The notes under the pieces are model-generated. The model was given only the letters and a program-made list of their open reading frames with translations. It did not search any database and had not been told where the DNA came from. DNA of 64,000 nt from positions 570,853,152 to 570,917,151 of the forward strand of contig NC_081410.1 of assembly GCF_030272615.1 (NCBI RefSeq), in the 5' to 3' direction. The DNA comes from Cryptomeria japonica (Eukaryota > Streptophyta > Pinopsida > Cupressales > Cupressaceae). Below are positions 43,610-55,521 of the stretch, piece by piece. Both the position numbers and the translations under genes were made by a program. Numbering within the stretch: the first letter of the stretch is position 1; each line of letters opens with the position of its first letter.

Positions 43610-45070
43610 TTAGCATTTTGAAATTTGATTACTTGAAGGAGATGCACAAGGACGATATAGACTTCAAGGAGGCATATTAAGCATGTGTGAATCCTCTTAG
43701 CAGTGATACAATTCCTTAGATGGATTTAATGATACATGAGGATCTACTTTTCAAGGGAAGATAGCTTTGCATTTTAATAAGTTCTATGGTAGAGAACTTG
43801 TTGAAGGAGAAATATAGTCACAACTTGGCAGGGCATTTTGGGCAAAACAAGACACTAGCCCAACTGAGTGCACACTATTATTGGAAAAGTATGAGAAAAT
43901 ATTTGAAGAGTATTGTAGAGGGGTGTAAAGTATTCCAACATGCCAAAGGGAGTAGGAAAAATGTAGGTTTGTATCAACCATTACCGATCCCCAACAAACC
44001 ATGGGATTCAATAAGTGTGGACTTTGTACTTGGTCTACCAAGAAGTTAGAAGGGGCATGATTCAATCCTTGATGTAGTTGATATGTTCTCTAAGATGAAT
44101 TATTTCATTCCTTGTACAAAGACAAGTGATGCTACTAACATTGCCAATTTGTTCTTCAAGGAGAGAGCTAGACTACATGGACTTCCTAGGAGCATTGTCT
44201 CTAATAGAGACACTAAATTTGTAGGACAATTTTGGAGGACTTTATGGAAGAATTTGGGCACTAATTTGAGTTTCAGTTCAACTTACCATCCTCAGACTAA
44301 TTATCAAAGAAAAGTAGTCAATAGGAGCCTTGACAACATCTTGAGAAGCCTGGTCAATATGGATCCTAAACAGTGTGATTTGGTGCTTGCACACGCATAA
44401 TTTGAATACAATGACTCACAAAGAGAAGTATGAGAATGGATCCTTTCTAAATCATATATTGTATGCATACTAGAGGAGTGCATGATCTTAGGAATTTAGG
44501 TAAAATGGAAACAAGAAGTGTTGATGGTGAAGAATTTTCAAGTGCAATCCCAGATTACATGAATAGGTTAAAAAGAAGCTTGATGAAAGTACCGCCAAGT
44601 ACAAGAAGAGAGTTGATTAGAAGAGAAAAGAGGTTAGTTTTATTGTTGGGGATATTTTTCTTACATATCTTAGAAAGGAATAGATTACAAAGGGTGAGTA
44701 GAACAAGTTGAAAGTAAAAAAAAATTGTCATTGTAAGGTTCTAAGGAGATTTTCTAGTAATGCATCTAAGAGAGAACTTCCAAAAGACATTAAAATTTTC
44801 TCCTATCTTCATTGTTGAATATTTATACCCTTACAAAGGCGAAGAACAAATATTCCAAGTGTCTTCAATATATGAAGAGAAGACCATTGAGTGAGAGCAA
44901 TAGTTACCCAAAGAGACACCAAAACAACTTGAGGCAATTTGGGACATGAAAGTGGTCATGAAAATAAAAAGGCAAAGAGTATCTTCAATACTTGGTCAAA
45001 TGGAAGAGACGCCTGCTTGAACATGCTACATGGATGATAACTTTAGACATATCCAAACATGGTGTAAGTA
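43610..45070 (+). pseudogene. Chromovirus (Ty3/Gypsy) integrase and chromodomain relic
   Basis: Plus-strand reading from about 43610: linker FDYLKEMH-like, zinc-finger region HFGQNKTLAQLSAHYYWKS, then the core with DSISVDFVLGLP (first Asp), VSNRDTKFVGQFWRTL (second Asp) and STYHPQTNYQRKVVNRSL. In the last block the catalytic Glu reads Lys. Stops occur after LGLPRS, near 44400, and elsewhere. At 44971-45070 a stretch GKEYLQYLVKWKR then ATWM is a chromodomain, the C-terminal mark of chromoviruses, with a Reina-like flavour. Reverse transcriptase is missing upstream, so the element is truncated. The enzyme is dead. Confidence 0.82.
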
Positions 45071-45139
45071 TTGATAAAATCATGGATAGGATCCCATGAA
45101 CAATTCTTTACATCCTTGGTAGTTTGATGCAAGTGCATC

Positions 45140-45490
45140 GCTTATTGTGGTTTTATTCTAGGTATTTTTATACAAAATAGTTGGGAGGTTGTAACCTCTC
45201 CTAAATAAATTTATTTCATCTAAAACATAGGAGGTTAGAGGAATATTATAAATTGTTATTTAGTTTTCCTAAATAGAATGAATTTGTTTGGATTAGTTTT
45301 AGACTTGAATTAGCCTATTCTTGGGTATAAAAGATAGGAAATATCTTTAGTCTAGACATAAAGAGAGTTCTCGTATATAAAATAAATTTCTTATTTGACA
45401 AAACTCTCATTTATTTTAGCAATTGTCTCCATCATTATTTGAGTAATGAAAGTATTTTGAATAAAGGAAAAGCTTCCATTGCACCACAAT
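45140..45490 (+). repeat. Probable LTR relic of the chromovirus
   Basis: It follows the chromodomain at the expected distance. It has an inverted block GGGAGGTTGTAACCTCTCC and a TATA-like GGTATAAAAGATAGG at about 45313. No second copy is present to define its ends. Confidence 0.4.
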
Positions 45491-46513
45491 AATTGTTTAG
45501 GATCATATTATTGACTAGTCAACATGTATTATCATAATGAATTGGTTGGATCCCCCTTATCAACGTACATAAGTAGCTTAAATATGATACCACACAAGGT
45601 GGAATTGCATAAAATACTTATTCCAAAAATATCACAATTCATTTGCATAGATGCTGCCTCCATATCTAGTACATCAATCCCTTCATTGCCATGGTCTCTC
45701 TTCACCAAGTTGTAACTCTACACAACATTTTTTGTGTCCAATGCCTTCTAAAAATTAAGATATTTTTTTTGTCTCTTTTTATTTTTAATCTTGGCATTCT
45801 TTGTAAGATTATAGAATCCATAAGCTAAAACTACATATTCTTATAGTAAACATTGAATATATATGCAAAGGAGTGTATTTTGAACTTGACAATGATGCAT
45901 GAACCATAATTAAACTATGGAAAATAAAAAACCAATTAACTTTAATGGCCCATGCCTCTATAGATTCATATTTCTAGGGTCAAGGAAGGTGATCCTAGAG
46001 ATGTAAACATGATAATTAAAGAAATATTGACATATACTTGGTCTCAAAAAACCATGTCATGTTATACAAATAAATCAATTATTTTTCACTAAGTATTTGT
46101 AGTGAAATAAATTACATAAGATAAGAATATCATATGAAATATACTATAAATACTTGATATTAATAGATAGTAACAAGTCACTTTGTGAGGATGAACCTTC
46201 AAATATCTTTAATAAACTCACCATATGACGATAATGAACTTACAACTAACACTTGAAACTTGGATACTTATGTATAATCTCTAAGATGAAATAACTATAT
46301 ATACATGATTGTAATAATGATTACATAACTTTACTAAGATAGCCACAAAATTATTACTCATCACCCTATATAGATACAAAACTAAGAGGAAGCATTCCAT
46401 CTTCAAAGAAACATTGTCATTGGCAAACTAATTCCATAAGAGGACCATGGAACAACATCCTATTTGTGTTTAAATTATTTGCCTTGATCCATTTAAAACT
46501 TTTCATAGAGTTT
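45491..46513. other. Spacer with no recognised gene
   Basis: AT-rich, with short frames only. Confidence 0.55.
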
Positions 46514-47011
46514 TAGTATAGATGATGGGGTAAATGGTGAATGGGGTTTGAATATTATTCTACAACCTTCTTTAAATCAAGTCCAAACTCATCTATCATG
46601 TCCAATATCTACTCATAGTTCATTCTGTTTTGAAGTTTCAACTCAAATGAATCAAGTAAAGAAACAAAAACAAAATTAATCATATGACTTGTCAATAGAA
46701 GTCCCAAACACATTATTCTTTGAGATCCAAATTGAAGTAGCTCAAATTTGTGTCCCCTGTAATCCAACTTTCTATATTATGTCCATCCAAAAATGTCATA
46801 GACATAAATTCCAAAGGATTGTTCCAAATTGAAGGGTCCCTCCCAATGGCCCAACACACCTAAAGACAATTGTACAAGAAATGAAACGTATAAAGAAGAA
46901 TGGTAAAATGGTCTTAGGTATCAAGACTAGAAAATCTAAGCATTCCAATGAGGTTGAACATGCCTTCCATGACAGATACATCTCCTTTTCCTGCAAATAT
47001 ATCCTCATCAA
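46514..47011 (-). pseudogene. Decayed 3' fragment of a cytochrome P450 copy
   Basis: The plus strand runs parallel to 49223-49575: TAGTATAGATGATG, CTTTAAATCAAGTCCAAACTC, CAAAATTAATCATAYGACTTG, GTCCCCTGTAATCCA and CCCAATGGCCCA are shared in the same order and spacing. It covers the C-terminal quarter of the protein, from the VWAIGMDP block through the heme region to the stop. Substitutions and indels have destroyed the frame, and the heme-binding loop is no longer readable. Similarity ends near 47011. Confidence 0.8.
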
Positions 47012-47309
47012 CCCTCATTCAATCTCTAATTCAATAATCTTGTGACATTGCAATCATGGACAAGCCAAAGATGCTTCAAATTCAAAATATAAAGACCATT
47101 GCCAGAAGACTTAAGCTCCTCTCAATGTTGTTCAAGGAGATAAAAGACACAAACATATAACTACCTCCATGCATGATAGAGACATGTAGGAAGTAGTTGT
47201 AGTTTGAATCTCATTGAAAATGACTGTGTCTTTGCAATTATATGAAATGAGGCCATAAATTATAAAAGCCCTAGATGTTTTGTTGTTTTGGCTTTTGGAT
47301 GTCATGACC
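47012..47309. other. Spacer with no recognised gene
   Basis: No P450 similarity or other motif seen. Confidence 0.5.
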
Positions 47310-47428
47310 GATATTAAAGAACTAGTGGCGCTATTCTTTACTTATACACGAAGTGATATCAAAGAATAGGTGGAGCTAGTCTTTACTTATATATGGAGCA
47401 GTATCAAAGAATAGATGGAGCTAGTCTT
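47310..47428. repeat. 45-bp tandem repeat, 2.6 units
   Basis: Units at 47310-47354, 47355-47400 and 47401-47428 share ATCAAAGAATAGRTGGAGCTAG and CTTTACTTATA blocks. Confidence 0.85.
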
Positions 47429-48104
47429 AAAACGAAACACATGATATTTTATTAGTTATAAAAATGAATTATGAAGCACGTTTCAAGCATTCCAAATCTT
47501 AAATTTGATATCAATTTACAATTTTTTTTGTTACACTCACTTCTGTTGCAATGAGTGTAATGAATAAAATATAAAATCAATATCACTAAAAAATTATAAT
47601 CATTCGATAATCTATTTAAATCAAAATATTGTCCACTCATCTTTCAATTCTTTAAATTCATTCACCCATACTCTAAAATATAAAATCTTTTTGTACTATT
47701 GAAAAGGACTTCCCTTAGTAGCGAGGGTGTTGGGGACAAATCGATAAATGTGTGTGCATCATGCATAATTATGTGAAAATCAAGGTAGGAAGAAAAATGC
47801 TATTACTTGTGATAGGAGATAATGTATGGAGAATTCTAAATAATGATAGAATAGAGGTATGGATAGGAATTGTGCGATGAGCTAAAATTAACACAACCTT
47901 GGTATGTTAGTGCATAATTTTTTTCTATCAATATTAATACATTTTTAAATGATAAATTTGATCTTTTTTTGATTTTTACTATCACATTAAGATATATCAA
48001 TATTTAATAGTTATGCTTCAAAATTAATAGCCTCAATTTTCATATAACAACCTATCCTTTTATTGTTAAAATATATGTAGCATACATACATTGTAAGAAA
48101 AGAA
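47429..48104. other. AT-rich spacer
   Basis: No gene or repeat boundary recognised. Confidence 0.55.
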
Positions 48105-48781
48105 AACATATTTTTTATTGTAAAAACTATCAATAGACTATAATTATACGTGGTAAGTAAAAAATGAAATGAAAAATAACAAGTGAAGTATTTATAATAT
48201 AGAAAGTATTGTGTGGTGATTAATCTATGACAATGCAACAGATTAAAATTTTTATTATAGTTAATAATAAAAATAATTAAATTAGTCTTTTGTCTTAAAT
48301 TAAATATCAAATTACACACATTGAATATTATTCTTATCTATGATAACAATAAAATAATATTCAATTATGTGATGTAAACATAATCTTTATAAATAAGATA
48401 TTATTAATATATTATAGACAATAATTATTTTAGACATTGTCATTACAACAAATAAAACAAATAATATATATTATAATATTCAAATGATGATTGCTTTTTT
48501 AATAAATAAAAACCTCATGATATTGATAACAAATATTTAATACTTACAATATTTATATTTTAAAAATATATTATTTATTTTCAATCCACATGTAAATTAT
48601 AATAAAAAATTAATTATATCACCCTTTGATCATCCTTATTTATTGATTCAAACTACACAATTACCGTCCAAAACTTAAAAGATAAGGGAGATGAACTGTT
48701 CAAACAGATAGAGCATTGAAGAAAATAAAACAAAATGATGTACATTATTTATCAAGTTGATACTTATCGCTCAGCACTGAA
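48105..48781. repeat. Duplicated P450 3' flank, copy A
   Basis: Blocks at 48105-48150 and 48612-48781 repeat 49018-49062 and 49087-49225, for example CTTTGATCATC, AAACTACACAATTAC, CATTGAAGARAATAAAACAAAA and ATACTTATCGCTSAGCACT. About 460 bp of AT-rich DNA between the two blocks is unique to this copy. Confidence 0.75.
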
Positions 48782-49020
48782 TACCAAGAAGGCATTGGAA
48801 TCTCCATACAAACTGCACATGTTTAGGTTGCTGTTTTGTTTATCATTTGCTGTTACTGTCTACCTTCCGTTGTAAAAAACAAATTTATTCTGCTTTATTT
48901 CAATTAAAAAAAATTCCTGATTTTGTTTGATTTTGCCGACGCTCCAGATTTATTGAGTTTCCCACTGAGATTCTCGACGCACTACATCGAAACGTGTAAA
49001 TTATTTGAATGATATTTTAT
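48777..49020 (-). pseudogene. P450 relic: first ten codons plus upstream region
   Basis: On the minus strand an ATG at 48807 starts MEIPMPSWYS, which matches MDTPPLSWYS at the start of the near-complete gene. After the tenth codon, at about 48777, the sequence jumps directly into the gene's 3' flank (AGTGCTGAGCGATAAGTAT), so the whole body was deleted. Upstream, the stretch TCCTGATTTTGTTTGATTTTG and AAATTATTTGAATGATATT match the region before the other gene (50850-51050). It marks an earlier tandem copy. Confidence 0.75.
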
Positions 49021-49086
49021 TTTATTGTAAAAATTGTCAATATACTGTGACTATAAACGGCGAGAAAACATATCTGATCAATTCTG

Positions 49087-49225
49087 GCCTTTGATCATCT
49101 TTTTTATTGATTTAAACTACACAATTACTGTCCAAAACTCCACTGTTTAAACGGATACACCATTGAAGAGAATAAAACAAAACGATCTACATTATTCGTA
49201 GGTCAATACTTATCGCTGAGCACTA
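49087..49225. repeat. P450 3' flank, copy B (adjoins the near-complete gene)
   Basis: Direct repeat of 48612-48781. It ends at the stop codon of the P450. Confidence 0.75.
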
Positions 49226-50828
49226 GTATAGATGATGTGGCAGACGGGGTACAGCGATTGCATTTAATACTACGCCCTTCTTTAAAGTAAGTCCAAACTC
49301 GTCCGCCATGTCCAACTGCTCAGAGCTCATCCCATCTGGAAGTATCCACTCAAAGGAATGGAGCAAAGAAAGCCAAAACAAAATTAATCATACGACTTGC
49401 CAGTGGAAGCCCTGGACAAATTCTTCTTCCCGATCCAAATGGAATCAGCTCAAAGTTTTGTCCCCTGTAATCCATCTTGCTATTCTCACCCTCCAAAAAT
49501 CTCTCCGGCACAAATTCTGAAGGACTCTTCCAAATTGCAGGGTCCATCCCAATGGCCCACACGTTCACCATCACCTGGCTATTTTTGGGTATCACAAATC
49601 CCCCGATCACGCAGGAGCGTTCGGCTTTATGGGGGAGCAGCAGAGGAACCGTCGGGTGCAATCGGAATATTTCCTTCACGGCTGCATGGAGATAAGGCAG
49701 ACGATCTAGATCAGATTCTTCCACTCTTCTATGGCAACCGACTACTTCATCCAACTCTTGTAGGACTCGGTTTAGCTTCTGCGGATTGTGAATGAATTCT
49801 GCCATGGCCCATTCTATTGTTGTAGTGCTCGTTTCAGCACCTGCAATAAACAAGTCCTGCAAAACGTTACCACAGTAAGACATTCTGGCTAGAATAGCAG
49901 AAATTTGTGAAACTTCTTTTTGGGTCTTTTCAGTACTTACGGCTATCAAGGCTCGAATATCAACGAGAGTGAAGTCTTCGGTTCTGAAATCCAGAAGGAT
50001 ATCCAGAAAATCCTTCTTGGAGTCATTCCGCTCAAGGCTTTCGCTAGCAGATGCGAGCCTTTTCTGTATGAACAAATCCACAAAATCATACACACCTTTC
50101 AAAAGCTTGGCCGTCTCCCTTGAAACGCCCTGAGGGTCGAGGAACCGGAGAAACGGAAAAAAGTCAGCCAAATTGGGCGTCCCACCGAGCTTTGCCATCT
50201 CCGAGAAGGAATTTTTGAACTCCGCAGAAGCCGGATTGTGAGGATCGAAGACGCTTGTGCTGAAGATCATATTGCCTAACAAATTCAGAGACGTGCAGAA
50301 CACAGTCCGCCCAATGTCTATAACCTTTCCCTTGTCCTCGTAAAGTAGTCGAATTGTGTGAAATACCTCATCTCTTCTGAGGTGTTCCAGAGCTTCCATT
50401 CTTTTGGGGCTGAAAAGCTGAACAGTTGAAATGCGTCGGAGATGGCGCCAGTGAGCTCCGTATTCGCCCCAAATCAGGGAAGACTTGTGATGGGAAAGAG
50501 ATTTTGCTGTTTGTATCACCGTCCGTCCGGCTAAGATGTGGTCGTGCGTTTTGAGAACCTCCTTGGCCATGGCAGGAGTGGAGACGACCACTGTTGTTTT
50601 CATGCCCAAACGGAGAGTCATCAATGGCCCGTATTTGAGAGAGAGGTCATAGAGAGACTGGTGAGGCCTCTTTCCCAGCTGAAAGAGGTTTCCAACAACA
50701 GGCCACGCAGGAGGTCCAGGAGGCAGAGGAATCCATGTTCGCCTCTGTCTTCTCCATAAAAAGAAGAATAAAAGAAATGAACAAGCAGTAAGGAGCACAG
50801 AATACCAAGAAAGCGGAGGAGTATCCAT
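49223..50828 (-). pseudogene. Cytochrome P450, CYP76-like, one frameshift near the C-terminus
   Basis: ATG at 50828 begins MDTPPLSWYS. The open frame extends 66 bp further, but only to a GTG. Features: membrane anchor at residues 8-24, proline hinge PPGPPAWPVVG at 36-46, C-helix WGEYGAHWRHLRR near 120-132, oxygen-binding AGAETS at 301-306, ExxR (EIFR) at 358-361, PERF at 413-416 and heme loop PFGSGRRICPG with Cys443. The PNLADFFPFLRFLDPQG stretch is typical of CYP76. An 84-nt phase-0 intron lies at 49857-49940. Near 49366-49374 one extra base (T on the sense strand) shifts frame and causes a stop at 49350. Without it the protein would end at 49223 with 506 residues, the usual family length. 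CYP76 enzymes are ER-anchored monooxygenases, often of terpenoids. The substrate is unknown. The shift may be a real mutation or a base-call error. Confidence 0.88.
49857..49940 (-). other. P450 intron, 84 nt, in frame and stop-free
   Basis: The donor is GTAAGT at 49940 and the acceptor is TTTTGCAG ending at 49857. Removing it joins RALIA to DLFIAGAETS, the standard helix-I sequence. Without splicing, 28 extra residues would be inserted. Confidence 0.92.
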
Positions 50829-51050
50829 ACAAACTCCAGAACTTGAAAATCCCGATTTTATTTGGTTTTCCAGCTTAAGGCAAGATTTCCACACTGAACC
50901 AAGCGTCGCCGGTGGCAGGTGTAGATAAAAGTGGTGTGAGGGTACCCATTTATTCAGTTTCTGGCAAATATTTAACTATATTTAGTAATGGTTGACGCGG
51001 CTCTGTGAAGGCACTACTTCCAAAGATCTAAATTTTTGAATAATATTATA
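50829..51050 (-). promoter_or_regulatory. P450 upstream region
   Basis: A possible TATA-like AAATATAGTTAAATA lies at about 50967-50982, some 145 bp before the ATG. Parts of this region are repeated next to the relic at 48807, which supports its being the shared upstream region. Weak evidence. Confidence 0.35.
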
Positions 51051-52045
51051 CCAGGGAAACGTGCTAAGCGTGTTCTAGACAAGACACATTTAATCATTCT
51101 TTGAGTTCGTCTCTTTCAATTAATTTTGCTTCGTAAACTGTGTCAAGGATTTATTCTAAAGTTTATCTTATAGTTTAGGGTAAATTATTTTTTAATTTCA
51201 TTTTTCTTTCTACTTTTAGATTTTTCTGATTGGTAGGATACTTTTTCCTGGGGTTTTTTCTTTTTTTCTTTAAAAATGAAAAGAACTGACCAATCAAAGG
51301 AATTTATTTTTTCTTCCTTATTGAGAAGGGCAACCTGACTTCGGCCATCAACGGCGTGCAATGAATGAAAGACCATTTGAGCATTGGTAGTCGTTAGATT
51401 TTTTTAAAATTTTCGGTTGCCGTTTTCTCTTTATTCCAGTTTCTTCGTATTCCATCATCACCGGGTTTCTCCATCATCATCGTTTTCCGTATATTTCTAC
51501 CTATTTTCTGTGACAGGTTGCACTATTTCCACTGTTGCGAGAGAGTTTTCACTTTACTATGCTCACTTACGAAGGAAAGACTGGTGTGCCAAAAGGATAG
51601 CACTTAATGAAATATTTTAATTTTTAACTTTTAAGATTTAGAACTTTATATTATTTTTTTACATACGTATCACATTTTTTTTTTAAAAGCTTTTATCAGT
51701 GAAGTAATAAATATAATATATTAATATTCGTTTTATACTTAAAATTTTTAAATAATAAATTAAATGTTTAATATTTAAAAAAGCATATTCTTATTTATTT
51801 TAATGATTATTATATAAATAATTAAGTGATTTTGAAATGCATATTATATAAAAAGTTAATAATATTATTATTTAATTTTGATAGATATATATAGAAAATA
51901 GTAAATTAAATATAATTATTCTTTAATTATATATTTAAAACTTTCACATAAAATATTGTATGTTTCAGATTTTTGAAATTTTGGTTTTTATTCATTTTAA
52001 TAATTATAATATTATAACATCTATAATATATAATTAAATTATTTT

Positions 52046-52047
<2 letters not shown>

Positions 52048-52117
<70 letters not shown>
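52048..52117. repeat. (TA)n microsatellite, about 35 units
   Basis: Uninterrupted TA dinucleotides. Confidence 0.95.
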
Positions 52118-52122
<5 letters not shown>

Positions 52123-52250
52123 GAAAATATTCAATAATATAATATATGAATATGAGTTTTATATTATAAAAATAATAATTATTAATTATATATTTAATAT
52201 TTTAAAAATATATATTCTTATTTATTTTAATCATATGAGACACACACATA

Positions 52251-52275
52251 TACATACATACATACATACATACAT
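52251..52275. repeat. (TACA)n microsatellite, six units
   Basis: TACATACATACATACATACA continues to 52275. Confidence 0.93.
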
Positions 52276-55200
52276 GTCATTTTAAGAAATATGTTAAATG
52301 TAAGTTTTTACTATATATATTTAAAAAATAATTATTTTTTAGTTATATGAATAAGATTTTTGAATCTCTTTTATTTTGATTTATTTGAATAGTTATAATA
52401 TTATAGCATATATAAAATATGATTAAGTGACTTTATATATAATAAAAAATTAGTAATATTATTGTTTCACTTCTAAAAATATAAATAGGTAAATAATTGT
52501 AAGTTTATAAGAAAGATAACTATTTTTTAAAATAGTAATATGAAAAAAAAATATTATGAATTGATAATTTACTTTTTCAATAGGTTTCATTTCACTTTTA
52601 ATTTTTTAAGTATTTTGGGTTTACTTATAATTTTTAATATAAAAAATAAAAATTTTGGGTATACTTGGCATATGGATGTTGACTACTACACCTTACATCT
52701 ATTTCCTCCCTTATTTTCATTGTATTTTTCGTTTTTTACCGTGATTTTTTAAAATATTTTTTTGTATTTTTTAGTTTTTAATTGTGATTGTATTTGTAAT
52801 TTTAAATGTAAAATAAGCTCTTGAAACTAATAAAAAGTCAAAGAAAGAGACTATTTCGAACAATCAATAAAAAATAAAATGAGAGTTTATAGTCAAACAC
52901 AATCAAATAACAATTACACCCCAATATAGAGAGTAATCATAATAGAAGCATATAAATACATTGAAAATGATAGATTATATCAACTCAAAAAATCAATGAA
53001 AGCTAGATTATATCAACTCAAAAAATCAAAGAAAGAGACTCGCCTTCAAACATAAAAAAAAATTAACAATCAAACAATCAAATTACAATTAATAGTCAAA
53101 CAAATATTAGCAAAACAATCGAATTACAATTAATAGTCTAATAACAATCAAAGTACCGTTTCATTGTTAACCATGTATTATCTTAACTAGCTGCAAATAT
53201 AGAAGGGTAATTTTGTGTTTATAGATGTAGTTTCCCAAATCTCTATTTTAGCAATTAACACAAGAAATATTATTGGCCTAGAAGAACACGGTACATGTGT
53301 AGTAAATACGAACAATTTACATGAAATATTCTTTTGAATACATGATGTATCCATGTTGTTTTATCCTCTCTATTGTTACAAGTTTTCTTCGTATATGGTT
53401 GCAATGCAAACTTAACCATTAAGTTTTAACCATTAAACTCTAAATCGTGAAAAAGTTTGAGTAATTCTAATTCGTCTATGTCTTTACAGTATAGTTAACT
53501 ATCTCTCACAACAAACATTCGATATTATGCATAGTTTTTGTAAATGCAAATTTTGTGCATTGTTCAGTTAAATTCAGAACACGCATAGTATTAGACACCA
53601 TACTTTCCAAACTATCACTTTCTACTAGGTTTGATAACTCGTTCTTCGAACACTACAACCACTTATAATTTTAGCACTGAGTTTTAGTTGTAAATTGTTT
53701 CTAAAATTACATTATATGAAAAGAAAAAGTTCCTACTATGTCAAAGAAACTTTATACTACTTAATTGTTCTCAACAGTTCACTGCATCGCTAGCATGTTT
53801 TTAGCTAAAGGCAGGGACTCATGCTGTCTCACAGCTCTTGTTGATATTAGTTTTGAGATATCATTATGTAGATAATAGGGTAGATTTGATTTGATTTTAT
53901 TTTTGTATTCATATGGGAGATATGATTTTAAAATGATGAAATTTGTACTCTTGTTTTTATTTAATTTTTTCTTCATTGTAGAAAGAATCTTTCATTTCAT
54001 TTTTATAGCGGAAAATATTTAAATTCAACATCATGATGTTCACAATATAAACTTTATTATTTAGTAGGTGTCCTTAATATATCTATATATTAATAAGTGA
54101 TATAATTTTATATAAGATTATATTTTATTTTTTCTTTTCTATATATCTATTTACACACATTTTTATTGATCTATCATCCTTTTTATTCATTCAAACATAC
54201 ATTTTGATATTTTTAATTTAATTTCACACACACATTCTAATATTTGCTTAATTGTATCATTTCCATGTGCTCAAGCATTACTATGTGTGAGGTAATGTAA
54301 TTATGATTAACTCCAATGTATTCTTTTCCCACCAAAGACCAACTAAACACAAGCTTTCATAATTGAATAAATGTTCTTGTATTTAAAGGTATTATGTTGT
54401 GTCTATTTCTTATATCCTCAACTTTCAACCCTTATTCACATATCATTCACACTTGAGGAAATAAATAGTTCAATTTGGTGCTTTAAAATAAATGTAGATT
54501 TACCCATTCATCTAAGAAAATGTGCACAACTAAGACCTTATCTCTCTAATTTATTGTTCTAGGTGAAAATATTTGTTTGCAATATAATGACAATCCCTCA
54601 AAGATTTTCCCTTTTTAATTTCATTAGTCCTAAATACTAGAAATATACAAAAATCATAAGAAAATTAGGTGATTGTTGAATTATAAGTATAAAAATGTAT
54701 TGATAGATATGAAAAAAAAATTGAGTGTAGATTTGATTTTGAACCATGTTCTTCACTTGTTACCAAAATTACTTTAAAATTTCTTTTATTTTATCATTTA
54801 GATTATCTTCATGAGCACAATTATATATATTTCTATGTTATAATCTTTGAAAAAACCTTGGAGTTCTCTCATATTCTTATGTATGCCCTGCTTACATGTT
54901 TTTCACTTTATGACTATTTTATCAATGAGTTGTAATAGCAAATATATAGTATGACTTAACTAACATTCTTGTGTATTTCCTTTTTTCTCTAATATCTTGG
55001 ATTGTGCTACTTATCCCAATTGTTTTCATTACTTTCTATTAGGAAAGGTAACTCAATTTTCTTCCTAATGTTTTTGATTATATAACTAGGGAGATGGCCC
55101 TGAACCTATGAAACAACAGGATTACCACACAACAGCATTAACCCATCTAAGAACAACCATCCCATAAGACATAGAAGCAGATCCCCCCTTTCAAAAGTAA

Positions 55201-55521
55201 TAAAAAATTATCATATCCCTATAGATTAATCTACTAATTCTAACCAGATTCCATCCACCATTCTCGCTAATATCATAGTATATGTCCATACGAAACATAA
55301 TAGTATCATAGTTCAACAAAATTAAGTTCAAATATAAAGGCTTGCAGACCCAACAAATTAACTTTTTAAAGATCATAACAAAAACATAGCAAAAACCACA
55401 GAAAACCAGAGAGTAGCTAGACCTTCTTTATCAGTTTCCAATTCCTTTGGAACCTATCAATTTGACTTTCCCAGGTGTCAATCTACCAATCACCATCATC
55501 AAAATCTCTCCCCTCCCTGCC

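Larger units (their letters stand above)
51051..55070. other. AT-rich spacer of 4 kb
   Basis: Very AT-rich between about 51600 and 52900. Short frames only, none with a recognisable domain. Confidence 0.6.

Noticed and set aside
43434-43616. Short minus-strand frame left of the integrase relic
   Set aside because: Only 60 codons with no domain, and it crosses the edge of the chromovirus relic.
50829-50894. Upstream extension of the P450 frame by 22 residues
   Set aside because: It begins with GTG, not ATG. The ATG at 50828 gives the normal N-terminal anchor, and the same start is visible in the relic at 48807.
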